Source: UMGS172 sp045636945
Lineage (GTDB): Bacteria; Bacillota; Clostridia; Oscillospirales; Acutalibacteraceae
Assembly: GCA_045636945.1 (NCBI GenBank)
Contig: JAZTYO010000040.1
Span: 1-12,999, forward strand
Direction: 5' to 3'
DNA length: 12,999 bases
The position numbers and the translations under genes are program-made. Within the stretch, counting starts at the first letter, position 1. Each line of letters begins with the position of its first letter. The notes under the pieces were generated by a model, which saw nothing but the letters and a program-made list of their open reading frames with translations, was not told the origin of the DNA and did no database searches. This document shows positions 1 to 5,167 of this stretch, piece by piece.

Positions 1-165
1 CAAACTTCGTTTGCTTGCACTCTTGCGGTGCCCAAAATCGTTTGCCGCTCCTGCTCGTCGCTAACGATTTTGACCGCTGCGCCAACAAACGCTCCCTTCA
101 TCGTCCGCCGGACGCGGTCGCGTGTGTTGCTCCGGAAACCCGTCGGCCGTCGGCTCAACTAACCT
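1..165. other. GC-rich block of unknown nature, with a stop-free minus frame running off the window
   Basis: This block is clearly more GC-rich than the AT-rich spacer on the other side of the tRNA. It contains several short inverted repeats: CAAAC/GTTTG at 1-13, AAAATCGTT (33-41) against AACGATTTT (62-70), and GTCCG/CGGAC around 103-113. On the minus strand one frame is open from a stop near 160 to the window edge, with an ATG at 101-99 reading MKGAFVGAAVKIV and onwards. No convincing ribosome site precedes that ATG. I do not recognise a protein family. It could be the start of a small gene, or a dispersed non-coding repeat that sits next to RNA genes. Confidence 0.25.
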
Positions 166-170
166 CGAAA

Positions 171-212
171 CAAGAAGAAACTCGGCACACCAAAAAGTGT
201 TCCGAGTTTCTT
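171..212 (-). terminator. Intrinsic terminator directly after tRNA-fMet
   Basis: A 16-bp stem (arms 175-190 and 197-212, one mismatch, 6-nt loop) begins at the base next to the encoded CCA end of the tRNA. Read on the minus strand it is followed by CTTGTTT. The position and the stem length indicate a factor-independent terminator that also defines the 3' trailer of the tRNA precursor. Confidence 0.7.
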
Positions 213-289
<77 letters not shown>

Positions 290-319
290 ATATTTATTTG
301 TTTTTGCGATTGTTTTGTT

Positions 320-348
320 ATTATACCACGCTTACGTTGAAAATACAA
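320..348 (-). promoter_or_regulatory. Promoter of the tRNA-fMet gene
   Basis: On the minus strand TTGTAT (348-343) and a perfect TATAAT (325-320) are separated by exactly 17 bp, about 30 bp upstream of the mature tRNA 5' end. This is a sigma-A-type promoter placed as expected for a short tRNA leader. Confidence 0.75.
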
Positions 349-567
349 GTCTTTTTTTCAAAAAACATTATTTTTTTATAATTTACGGATTTTAAAATAA
401 CTTTTAGCACAAAGCGTAGGTGAGAATCTTCCCCGAAACTCACTCTTTTTCACAACAAGCGTAGGGGAGAGTAATATTTTCTCAATAGGTCAATTCTTGT
501 TTATACAATGTTCAGGTACAAGTGCTTGCATAATCAGGTGTTTGTACCAGAATTTACATAAAATACA
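349..567. other. AT-rich non-coding stretch with a short direct repeat
   Basis: No credible gene is seen here. A 13-nt direct repeat, AGCGTAGG(T/G)GAGA, occurs at 413-425 and 458-470 with one mismatch. The core GTAGGGG resembles the ends of the REP-like palindromes further right, so these may be remnants of the same repeat family. Confidence 0.3.
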
Positions 568-596
568 TTAACAATAATTTGAATATGTGTTATAAT
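568..596 (+). promoter_or_regulatory. Promoter upstream of the truncated SGNH/DUF4886 gene
   Basis: TTAACA (568-573) and a perfect TATAAT (591-596) are separated by 17 bp. A small hairpin, GCACAC/GTGTGC at 615-632, lies in the leader. An AAGGCGG ribosome site precedes the ATG at 656. The promoter looks intact although the gene it serves is broken. Confidence 0.6.
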
Positions 597-655
597 TAAT
601 CTGCAAATAATTTTGCACACGTTTGGGTGTGCGTTTAAACAAGGCGGTGCTTTTT

Positions 656-763
656 ATGGTAAAAATGCTTAGTATCGGCAACAGTTTTTCGCAGGATGCG
701 TTGGCCTGCTTCCGCGATATTGCCGTTTCGGCAGGGTCGGGTTTTGTAGTAAAAAAACCGTAA
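656..763 (+). pseudogene. Truncated 5' end of a DUF4886/SGNH-hydrolase-like gene
   Basis: A 35-codon frame opens with MVKMLSIGNSFSQDA and continues LACFRDIAVSAG before diverging and stopping. The IGNSFSQDA block is the typical N-terminus of DUF4886 SGNH-hydrolase-like proteins, where the GNS motif carries the presumed catalytic serine and SQDA is strongly conserved. Full members run to hundreds of residues and need later Gly, Asn and His blocks, all absent here, so no enzyme can be made. The AAGGCGG ribosome site and the upstream promoter are in good shape. I read this as a gene that lost most of its body by deletion. The minus frame overlapping it is a shadow. Confidence 0.55.
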
Positions 764-917
764 GCGTACTGTCGCGGAGAACTATCTGCCGAACTCCGCT
801 TTTGTCGGCAAAAGTTGGTTGATACGACAGTTTAAAAAGATTACCCCCAGATTTTTGGAAAAGTATAACATAACAGCGAAGCGCATCCGTCAAAAAAACG
901 GATGCGCTTCGCTTTGA
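753..917 (+). pseudogene. Possible remnant of an AraC-type DNA-binding C-terminus
   Basis: In a different frame from the preceding fragment, an open stretch contains SAFVGKSWLIRQFKKITPR followed by FLEKYN. This resembles the second helix-turn-helix end of AraC/XylS regulators, where a (Y/H)FxRxFKKxTGxTPxxYR pattern is usual. It has no start codon or ribosome site of its own, and the last dozen residues run into the strong hairpin at 875-913. It is probably the 3' scar of a deleted regulator gene. The match is short and the call is tentative. Confidence 0.35.
875..913. terminator. Strong 16-bp hairpin, likely terminator of the ABC operon
   Basis: The perfect 16-bp inverted repeat AGCGAAGCGCATCCGT / ACGGATGCGCTTCGCT has a 7-nt loop. 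It lies 15 bp beyond the stop of the ATPase gene, the last gene of the minus-strand operon, so it most likely ends that transcript. There is no T-run directly after the stem on the minus strand, since the T7 is in the loop. It may instead act as a 3' stabiliser, or as a terminator for both strands. Confidence 0.5.
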
Positions 918-927
918 GGAGGGCTTA

Positions 928-1497
928 TCAGAATTCGAAAACATTTGCGTTTAAAATTTCGGCATCGCTTTCAACGTGCGATACCATAAGCACGGGTTTG
1001 CCTTTTTCCAAAAACTCGCGCTTTATCATTTTTGCCATTGTTTGTTTATTTTCGGCATCAATACCGTTAAACGGTTCATCCAATATAAGCAAATCACCGC
1101 CAAAGGCCACGGCACGGACTATTGCGGCTCGGCGTTTCATACCGCCGCTTAAATGCCGTATCTTTTTGTTCAGCACGTCACCCAAACCTGCTTCCTTTAA
1201 AAGGTCGAGAGCCTTTTTCTGCTGTTCTTCGGTTAAGGGTGGTAGTAAAACGTTGGTTTTGAGCGAAAATCCCGAGAGCAATCGGTCCTCCTGAAAAACG
1301 ACCGAAGGGTTTGAGCCACCCGAAATCTCACCCGAATCGGGGGTCAAAAGCCCCAGCAAAAGCTTTAAAACGGTGGTTTTTCCGCAACCCGAGGGTCCTT
1401 TCAGACAGACACACTCACCATCCGAAACGGTGAGGTTAAAATCCTTTAAAATCTCGCGGTCACCATAGGAAAAGCAGACGTTTCTCATTTCAATCAT
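928..1497 (-). CDS. ABC transporter ATP-binding protein, NitT/TauT (SsuB-like) type
   Basis: This is the ATPase that drives the importer encoded just upstream. In its 189 residues it has Walker A GPSGCGKTT (34-42), a Q-loop at VVFQED (66-71), the ABC signature LSGGM (116-120), Walker B LLILDEP (136-142), a D-loop and an H-loop SH (173-174). All catalytic elements are present. It is about 50-60 residues shorter than usual SsuB/TauB proteins (about 240-260 aa) because the C-terminal tail is missing and the helical subdomain is compact. The start overlaps the permease stop by four bases (ATGA), so the two are translationally coupled. It is the last gene of the operon, followed by the hairpin at 875-913. 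The function as ABC ATPase is certain; the substrate is not. Confidence 0.93.
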   Translation of the reverse strand: MIEMRNVCFSYGDREILKDFNLTVSDGECVCLKGPSGCGKTTVLKLLLGLLTPDSGEISGGSNPSVVFQEDRLLSGFSLKTNVLLPPLTEEQQKKALDLLKEAGLGDVLNKKIRHLSGGMKRRAAIVRAVAFGGDLLILDEPFNGIDAENKQTMAKMIKREFLEKGKPVLMVSHVESDAEILNANVFEF

Positions 1498-2297
1498 ACG
1501 TCGTTCCTCCTATTCTCAACGAATTTTCGGCACACCGATTTCAACACAACCTCGATAATAAGGCTGAGTATCACAACCGTAAGGGTCACGGCATAAACGC
1601 TGCTGAAATCAATCATTCCCTTGCCCTCGATAAGTATGGTACCAAGGCCAACATTAGGCTCGCAGATAACCTCGGCGGCAATGCCCGATTTCCAGGCTAA
1701 CCCCAATGCATTGACCGTTGCGGTCAGCAACGACGGCAACATCGACGGCAGTTTGATGTACGAAAATTTCTTGAAACTGCTCAAACGGTAGATTTTTGCC
1801 ATTTCCATAAGTTCTCGGTTAGGATTGGACAGTCCGTCGTGGACCGTTTGCCAGATAATCGGTGCAACCATAAGCACCACAACCGAGGTTGGCAGGGCAT
1901 CGCTTTTGAAAAGTGCAAAAAACAGAATGGTTATGGCCACAACGGGCACAGCACGAATCATTTTGAGCAGCGGCGATAAAAATATATCAATAACCTTGAA
2001 GGTGTGTGTTGCAACGCCGAAAACAAAGCCCGAGACGATACCGAGCATAAAGCCCCAGAACACCCTCAGAAGCGTTTTGCCAACAGCCGTCAAATAGGTT
2101 TCGGTAAAGGCAATTTCGAGCCATTTTTGGAACACCGTCAAAGGTCTTGGCAACAAGAGATACATCGACTCGTTATCCCTTGCGACAAAACGGGCAACAG
2201 CCTCCCAGACCAAAATCCAGAAGGCGGTTACAACCAATATTTCAAGTGTTTTAAATAATATTTTCTTTAACTTACTTTGCGTTGTAGAAGAGGTCAT
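1494..2297 (-). CDS. ABC transporter permease, NitT/TauT (SsuC/TauC-like) type
   Basis: This 267-residue inner-membrane permease of the BPD_transp_1 type has about six predicted membrane segments (roughly 17-36, 74-96, 116-132, 137-152, 190-209, 234-255). The cytoplasmic EAA loop at about 162-185 (ELMEMAKIYRLSSFKKFSYI and on to LP) is the contact with the ATPase. The frame is open further upstream to 2360, but I chose the ATG at 2297. It follows a GGAGGAG site at 12 bp, and it places the N-terminus as in the family. The start lies inside the last codons of the substrate-binding protein gene (26-bp overlap), which indicates coupled translation. Sulfonate, taurine, nitrate, thiamine-precursor and riboflavin importers all share this architecture, so the cargo cannot be named. 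Confidence 0.9.
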   Translation of the reverse strand: MTSSTTQSKLKKILFKTLEILVVTAFWILVWEAVARFVARDNESMYLLLPRPLTVFQKWLEIAFTETYLTAVGKTLLRVFWGFMLGIVSGFVFGVATHTFKVIDIFLSPLLKMIRAVPVVAITILFFALFKSDALPTSVVVLMVAPIIWQTVHDGLSNPNRELMEMAKIYRLSSFKKFSYIKLPSMLPSLLTATVNALGLAWKSGIAAEVICEPNVGLGTILIEGKGMIDFSSVYAVTLTVVILSLIIEVVLKSVCRKFVENRRNDV

Positions 2298-3291
2298 CGT
2301 TGGGTTTTGCTCCTCCGATAGAATTGGGGTCGCCTGCGAACAGCACGTCATAATATGCATTGACGTTAGTCTTCATATCGTTGCCGACAACGTAGCACAA
2401 ATTACAGGTGGGGATAGCCTTTTTGGCAATGGCCTCGGAAGCGGCAATCTTGTAGGCTGCACAGTGCTTTGCGGCCTCGTCGATATTTGTTTTGGCAAAC
2501 TCGATGGAATGGGAATATTCCTCAAGGAACTTCTCAACTGCTTTAGGATTAGCCTGAACGTAGGAATCAAGTGCGATTACACAGCCCATCATAAGCTGAC
2601 TGTTGGAAACCTTGGCCCACTCGTCGTTGATGCTGAGAGCACGCTTCAAAGCAGAGTTTTTAACCATAACGGTGGTTGCAGCAGGTTCGGGAGCAAGACC
2701 GATTTCGGCCTCACCACTGACAAGCTTGGCAACAAGCTCTTCGCTTGAAACAAAATTGATGGTAACGTCCTTTTCGGGGTCGAGTCCGTTTTCTTTGAGG
2801 ATGTGCTTAAAGATAAACTCGGGGTTCTGACCCTTACCGGTTGAGTAAATTGTCTTGCCTTTAAGGTCGGCAATCGATTTGATGCTGTCACCCTTTTCGA
2901 GGATGGACAGAACACCGTAAGTGTTGACAGCCAACATTCTTACCTTGCCGTTTGTCTTGTTGTAAAGGGTTGCGGCAACGTTGGTGGGAACCGAGGCAAT
3001 ATTAATCTCGCCCTTGATGAACTTGGCATTGATTTCTGTTGCAGCCGAGGCAACGGTGAAGGTGTAGTTGTTGGCGGTTGCCTTAGCCTCAGAATCGGCC
3101 ATCAGCTTGGCCATACCGATGCCGGTAGGACCGGTCATACAAGCGATCGTCATATCAACAGGTGTATATTCCTCAACGCTTGATGCGTTGGTCGAATCGG
3201 TTGATGCGGTGTCGTTACCGCCACAGGCAGTAAGACCGAGTACAAGCACAAGTGCAAGTACAAAACTCATAATTTTCATAAGATTTTTCAT
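2272..3291 (-). CDS. Lipoprotein substrate-binding protein, NMT1/SsuA-like ABC importer
   Basis: This 339-aa extracellular solute-binding lipoprotein has a signal peptide with a hydrophobic core (about 7-20) and a lipobox LTAC with Cys23, which should be lipidated to anchor it outside the membrane. A Ser/Thr/Asn-rich linker follows. The mature part has the periplasmic-binding type II pattern of NMT1/SsuA/TauA proteins: an early segment ending TGPTGIGMAKL, then INIASVPTNVAA, the hinge phrase LKGKTIYSTGKGQNPEF, and GEAEIGLAPEP. The start is well supported by AGGAGG eight bases upstream. The gene follows the regulator gene by 22 bp and overlaps the permease. The ligand is unknown; the family binds small anionic or heterocyclic compounds. 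Confidence 0.9.
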   Translation of the reverse strand: MKNLMKIMSFVLALVLVLGLTACGGNDTASTDSTNASSVEEYTPVDMTIACMTGPTGIGMAKLMADSEAKATANNYTFTVASAATEINAKFIKGEINIASVPTNVAATLYNKTNGKVRMLAVNTYGVLSILEKGDSIKSIADLKGKTIYSTGKGQNPEFIFKHILKENGLDPEKDVTINFVSSEELVAKLVSGEAEIGLAPEPAATTVMVKNSALKRALSINDEWAKVSNSQLMMGCVIALDSYVQANPKAVEKFLEEYSHSIEFAKTNIDEAAKHCAAYKIAASEAIAKKAIPTCNLCYVVGNDMKTNVNAYYDVLFAGDPNSIGGAKPNDDLFYNAK

Positions 3292-3313
3292 TTTGGATTC
3301 CTCCTAAGGGATT

Positions 3314-3913
3314 TTATTTCAGTATAAATGTGTGACCGTTTCTTTCCAGAATTCCGCCGTTTTCAAGTGTTTCGATGCTTCGGTAAAGGCTTGAACGACC
3401 CATTTTGAGTCGTCGTGACAGCTCGGCAAGGCCAAAGTTGAGTTTTGCAACACCGTCCTGCGACTGCGAAATAAGGTACTCGTACAGTTTTTGCACCGCA
3501 CTGCCTGCCGAAAAGGCATCAATGCGACGGTTGAGAAACCTTATACGGTCGCTTAAAAACGAAATGTAGTTGACGGCAACCGCGGGGAATCGCGCAAAAA
3601 TTGTTTTCAGCGTATCCTCCGAGGCATACAACACCGTGCAATCGGTCTTGGCAATGACCTGACTTTTGCCTTCTTTCCAATCGCCGAAAACACTTGCGAC
3701 GCCAAACACCTCTCCGTCGTGCATCACACGGACGGTAACGGTATTACCTGTATCACCCATTCGGCAAACCGTGGCAAGTCCCGACAGTAGAATTCCGATG
3801 AATCCAACACGGTAAAGCTCACCGCTTTTGGGTACCTTTGTCGGTTCGCCCAACAGCTTCAGGCAATCGTTTCGGTCAATGTCGGAAAGATTTTGAAAAA
3901 GAAAACAATCCAT
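3314..3913 (-). CDS. Crp/Fnr-family transcriptional regulator heading the ABC transporter operon
   Basis: This 199-residue protein has a cyclic-nucleotide-binding-fold effector domain (about 1-115, including the β-roll segment MHDGEVFGVASVFGDWKEG), a dimerisation helix (about 112-135) and a C-terminal winged helix-turn-helix (about 159-190, FGLAELSRRLKMGRSSLYRS). The N-terminus is short compared with Crp (about 210 aa), and no FNR-type Cys cluster is seen, so it probably senses a small molecule or no bound cofactor. The start ATG follows GAGGTG. It is the first gene of the transcript and lies 22 bp before the substrate-binding protein, so it probably controls the transporter it is transcribed with. 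A palindrome over its own predicted start site (3924-3949) suggests autorepression. Confidence 0.88.
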   Translation of the reverse strand: MDCFLFQNLSDIDRNDCLKLLGEPTKVPKSGELYRVGFIGILLSGLATVCRMGDTGNTVTVRVMHDGEVFGVASVFGDWKEGKSQVIAKTDCTVLYASEDTLKTIFARFPAVAVNYISFLSDRIRFLNRRIDAFSAGSAVQKLYEYLISQSQDGVAKLNFGLAELSRRLKMGRSSLYRSIETLENGGILERNGHTFILK

Positions 3914-3923
3914 ATTTCACCTC

Positions 3924-3949
3924 AAAAGTGTATCATTTGGAACACTTTT
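3924..3949 (-). promoter_or_regulatory. Candidate Crp/Fnr operator over the transporter-operon start site
   Basis: Arms AAAAGTGT (3924-3931) and ACACTTTT (3942-3949) form an 8-bp inverted repeat with a 10-bp centre. Reduced to its core it is TGT-N10-ACA, the geometry of the Crp/Fnr family (compare TGTGA-N6-TCACA). It spans about -2 to +24 relative to the start predicted from the adjacent promoter, where binding would block transcription. Confidence 0.55.
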
Positions 3950-3953
3950 CTGC

Positions 3954-3982
3954 ATTATACACTATAAAAATCCAGATTGCAA
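3954..3982 (-). promoter_or_regulatory. Promoter of the Crp/Fnr-ABC transporter operon
   Basis: On the minus strand TTGCAA (3982-3977) and TATAAT (3959-3954) are separated by 17 bp, about 40 bp before the regulator's ATG. It is the only good promoter seen upstream of the four co-directional genes, whose gaps are 22 bp or overlaps. Confidence 0.7.
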
Positions 3983-4135
3983 CCCCTAAATCACAAAATT
4001 TGATAATTTTAACAATTTTTTGTAGAGCAAGGGTTGATTGTTAAAAGAGTGTAGGGCAGGGGTGCGGGCGTTGGTGGACATCTCTGCTAAAAGTAAGCAC
4101 CGACCGAGGCGACAGCCGAGACTTTATCCCTGCCG

Positions 4136-4188
4136 TGTAGGGGCGACCTGTAGTCGCCCTCGGACAGGCGGAGACGCCTGTCCCCACA
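4136..4188. repeat. REP-like double palindrome bounded by TGTAGGGG / CCCCACA
   Basis: Outer inverted ends TGTAGGGG (4136-4143) and CCCCACA (4182-4188) enclose two hairpins: GGGCGAC/GTCGCCC (4141-4159) and GGACAGGCG/CGCCTGTCC (4162-4183, perfect 9-bp arms, GAGA loop). The sequence just to the left (4055-4134) is also bounded by inverted GGCAGGG/CCCTGCC and is G-rich, so the element may extend to about 4051. It is non-coding and matches the style of the palindromes at 8055-8212 and 11009-11045. Confidence 0.6.
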
Positions 4189-4278
4189 AGATTCTATAAT
4201 TTTGTTTTGCATTATCCTGGCCGAAGGAATTTTTAAATCGTGGCAAACCCGACTTAAAATCGGTTAGGTTTATTTTAT

Positions 4279-4307
4279 TTGAAATACTGTTTTCAATGTG
4301 TTATTAT
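4279..4307 (+). promoter_or_regulatory. Promoter upstream of the truncated MBL-fold gene
   Basis: TTGAAA (4279-4284) and TATTAT (4302-4307) are separated by 17 bp. The inverted pair TTGAAA-N6-TTTCAA starts at the -35 box (4279-4296) and could be an operator. An AGAGG ribosome site follows before the ATG at 4330. The promoter looks functional although the gene is truncated. Confidence 0.5.
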
Positions 4308-4329
4308 AGTTATGAAAAGAGGTTTTGAA

Positions 4330-4407
4330 ATGGCAACGTTGAAGATTTTGGGTTCCTGCTCGGGTACCGAGCCTATGAATGATCGTCACCACACAAGTCT
4401 TGTGCAT
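4330..4407 (+). pseudogene. Truncated 5' end of an MBL-fold (RNase Z-like) hydrolase gene
   Basis: From the ATG the frame reads MATLKILGSCSGTEPMNDRH and then HTSL before similarity ends. LGSCSGTEPM followed by RHHTS is the characteristic first strand and loop of RNase Z/ElaC-like MBL-fold hydrolases in Clostridia. The metal-binding HxHxDH block and everything after it are missing. Within about 20 bp the sequence becomes the 3' end of the oppositely oriented Crp/Fnr gene, so the remaining codons of this frame are only antisense to that gene. I read it as a deletion junction with a promoter and ribosome site left behind. The exact breakpoint (about 4395-4410) is inferred. Confidence 0.55.
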
Positions 4408-4424
4408 TGCTCTCGGCTTTTTAC

Positions 4425-5084
4425 TTACAACAATTCAAATCGGTTGCGGTGGCATTTAAGCACACCCCCTCGGCGGAGCTTGCTTATTTCAGCTGAAAGA
4501 CCGCTTCGGTCGACCTCGAGATAATCGGCCAACTCCTGTCGGTCAAACGGTATCTCAAACTCCGAGCGTCCCGACCTTTTGGCTTCAATAAAAAGGTAGG
4601 CCATCAGCTTTTCGCGGGTGGTACGCTTGGAGGTCACTTCAATACGCTGATGAAAACGAATGGTTTTGTTTGCCAAATCCTTCATAAGGTTAAATATCAA
4701 CTGCTGATGAAATCCGCAGTTGTTGTGGCAGGTGTGCAGGATATGGTCGCAGTTTACCAGCATTATTTCACTCGGCTCGTTGGCTATGACCGTTACGGGT
4801 ATCGCAGAGGTTTCGGCACAGGCAAAGGCCTCGCAAACCACCTCGGACGGATATGTGTTACCCAAAATACTGCGGTTTCCGTAGTAGTCGATGCGAATGG
4901 TCTGTACCGAGCCCGATAAAACGATACCGATGTATTTCGCAGGTGTACCCTCGGCAAAAACAGTATATTTTTTGTCAAAATTAATGACCCTCGCACCAAG
5001 GCAGGTCAGCATTGTCATAAGCTTATCGTCGTCGATGCCGTCGAACAGTCGACATTTTTTCAGAATTTCCAAATATTTTTCCAC
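4425..5084 (-). CDS. Crp/Fnr-family regulator, possibly HcpR-like, divergent from the ferredoxin/flavodiiron genes
   Basis: This 219-residue regulator has a cNMP-binding-fold sensor domain (about 5-130), a long dimerisation helix (about 130-155) and a winged helix-turn-helix (about 180-203, FDRQELADYLEVDRSGLSAE). Translation starts at GTG (5084), six bases after GGAGA. There is no FNR-style N-terminal Cys cluster. A Cys/His-rich stretch before the dimer helix (Cys112, Cys119, His120, Cys123, His126) could bind a metal or heme, or act as a thiol switch; this is inference. Many clostridial Crp-like proteins beside hcp, ferredoxin or flavodiiron genes have this layout and are linked to nitrosative or redox stress. 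The gene faces away from the ferredoxin gene across an 83-bp region with a perfect palindrome, so it is the obvious candidate regulator of both sides. Confidence 0.88.
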   Translation of the reverse strand: MEKYLEILKKCRLFDGIDDDKLMTMLTCLGARVINFDKKYTVFAEGTPAKYIGIVLSGSVQTIRIDYYGNRSILGNTYPSEVVCEAFACAETSAIPVTVIANEPSEIMLVNCDHILHTCHNNCGFHQQLIFNLMKDLANKTIRFHQRIEVTSKRTTREKLMAYLFIEAKRSGRSEFEIPFDRQELADYLEVDRSGLSAEISKLRRGGVLKCHRNRFELL

Positions 5085-5098
5085 AAAAATTCTCCGTT

Positions 5099-5114
5099 TG
5101 TTGAAATTTCAACA
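5099..5114. promoter_or_regulatory. Perfect 16-bp palindrome, candidate operator in the divergent promoter region
   Basis: TGTTGAAATTTCAACA is a perfect palindrome of the form TGTTG-N6-CAACA, which fits the Crp/Fnr TGT-N10-ACA geometry. Its centre (5106.5) is at about -41.5 of the ferredoxin promoter if the -10 at 5136-5141 is used. It lies at about +9 to +24 of the regulator's own predicted start. One site could therefore activate the ferredoxin side and repress the regulator. Confidence 0.65.
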
Positions 5115-5128
5115 TATTTTTGGTGTTT

Positions 5129-5157
5129 ATTATAATATAATTGCCTCAGAAAATCAA
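5129..5157 (-). promoter_or_regulatory. Promoter of the divergent Crp/Fnr regulator gene
   Basis: On the minus strand TTGATT (5157-5152) and TATAAT (5134-5129) are separated by 17 bp. The -35 box overlaps the 5' leader and ribosome site of the ferredoxin gene, so the two divergent promoters interleave and probably interfere with each other. Confidence 0.6.
5131..5141 (+). promoter_or_regulatory. -10 region of the ferredoxin-like gene, lacking a -35 box
   Basis: Two overlapping perfect TATAAT hexamers occur at 5131-5136 and 5136-5141. At the correct spacing there is no good -35 hexamer (TTCAAC or CATATT). A strong -10 without a -35, next to a palindrome at the class II activator position, is typical of an activator-dependent promoter. 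Confidence 0.5.
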
Positions 5158-5167
5158 GGAGGCAATT

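Noticed and set aside
2298..2360. Longer N-terminus of the permease starting at 2360
   Set aside because: It would lie inside the substrate-binding protein gene with no ribosome site, and adds 21 residues that do not look like the family. The ATG at 2297 has a GGAGGAG upstream.
4190..4278. Possible riboswitch or leader RNA before the truncated MBL gene
   Set aside because: Only one small hairpin (CCGA/TCGG around 4249-4263) is visible and no conserved riboswitch core could be recognised; the promoter lies downstream of it.
4408..4524. Extension of the MBL-like frame past residue 26
   Set aside because: From here the frame is antisense to the 3' end of the Crp/Fnr gene and loses all family similarity, so only the first part is kept as a remnant.
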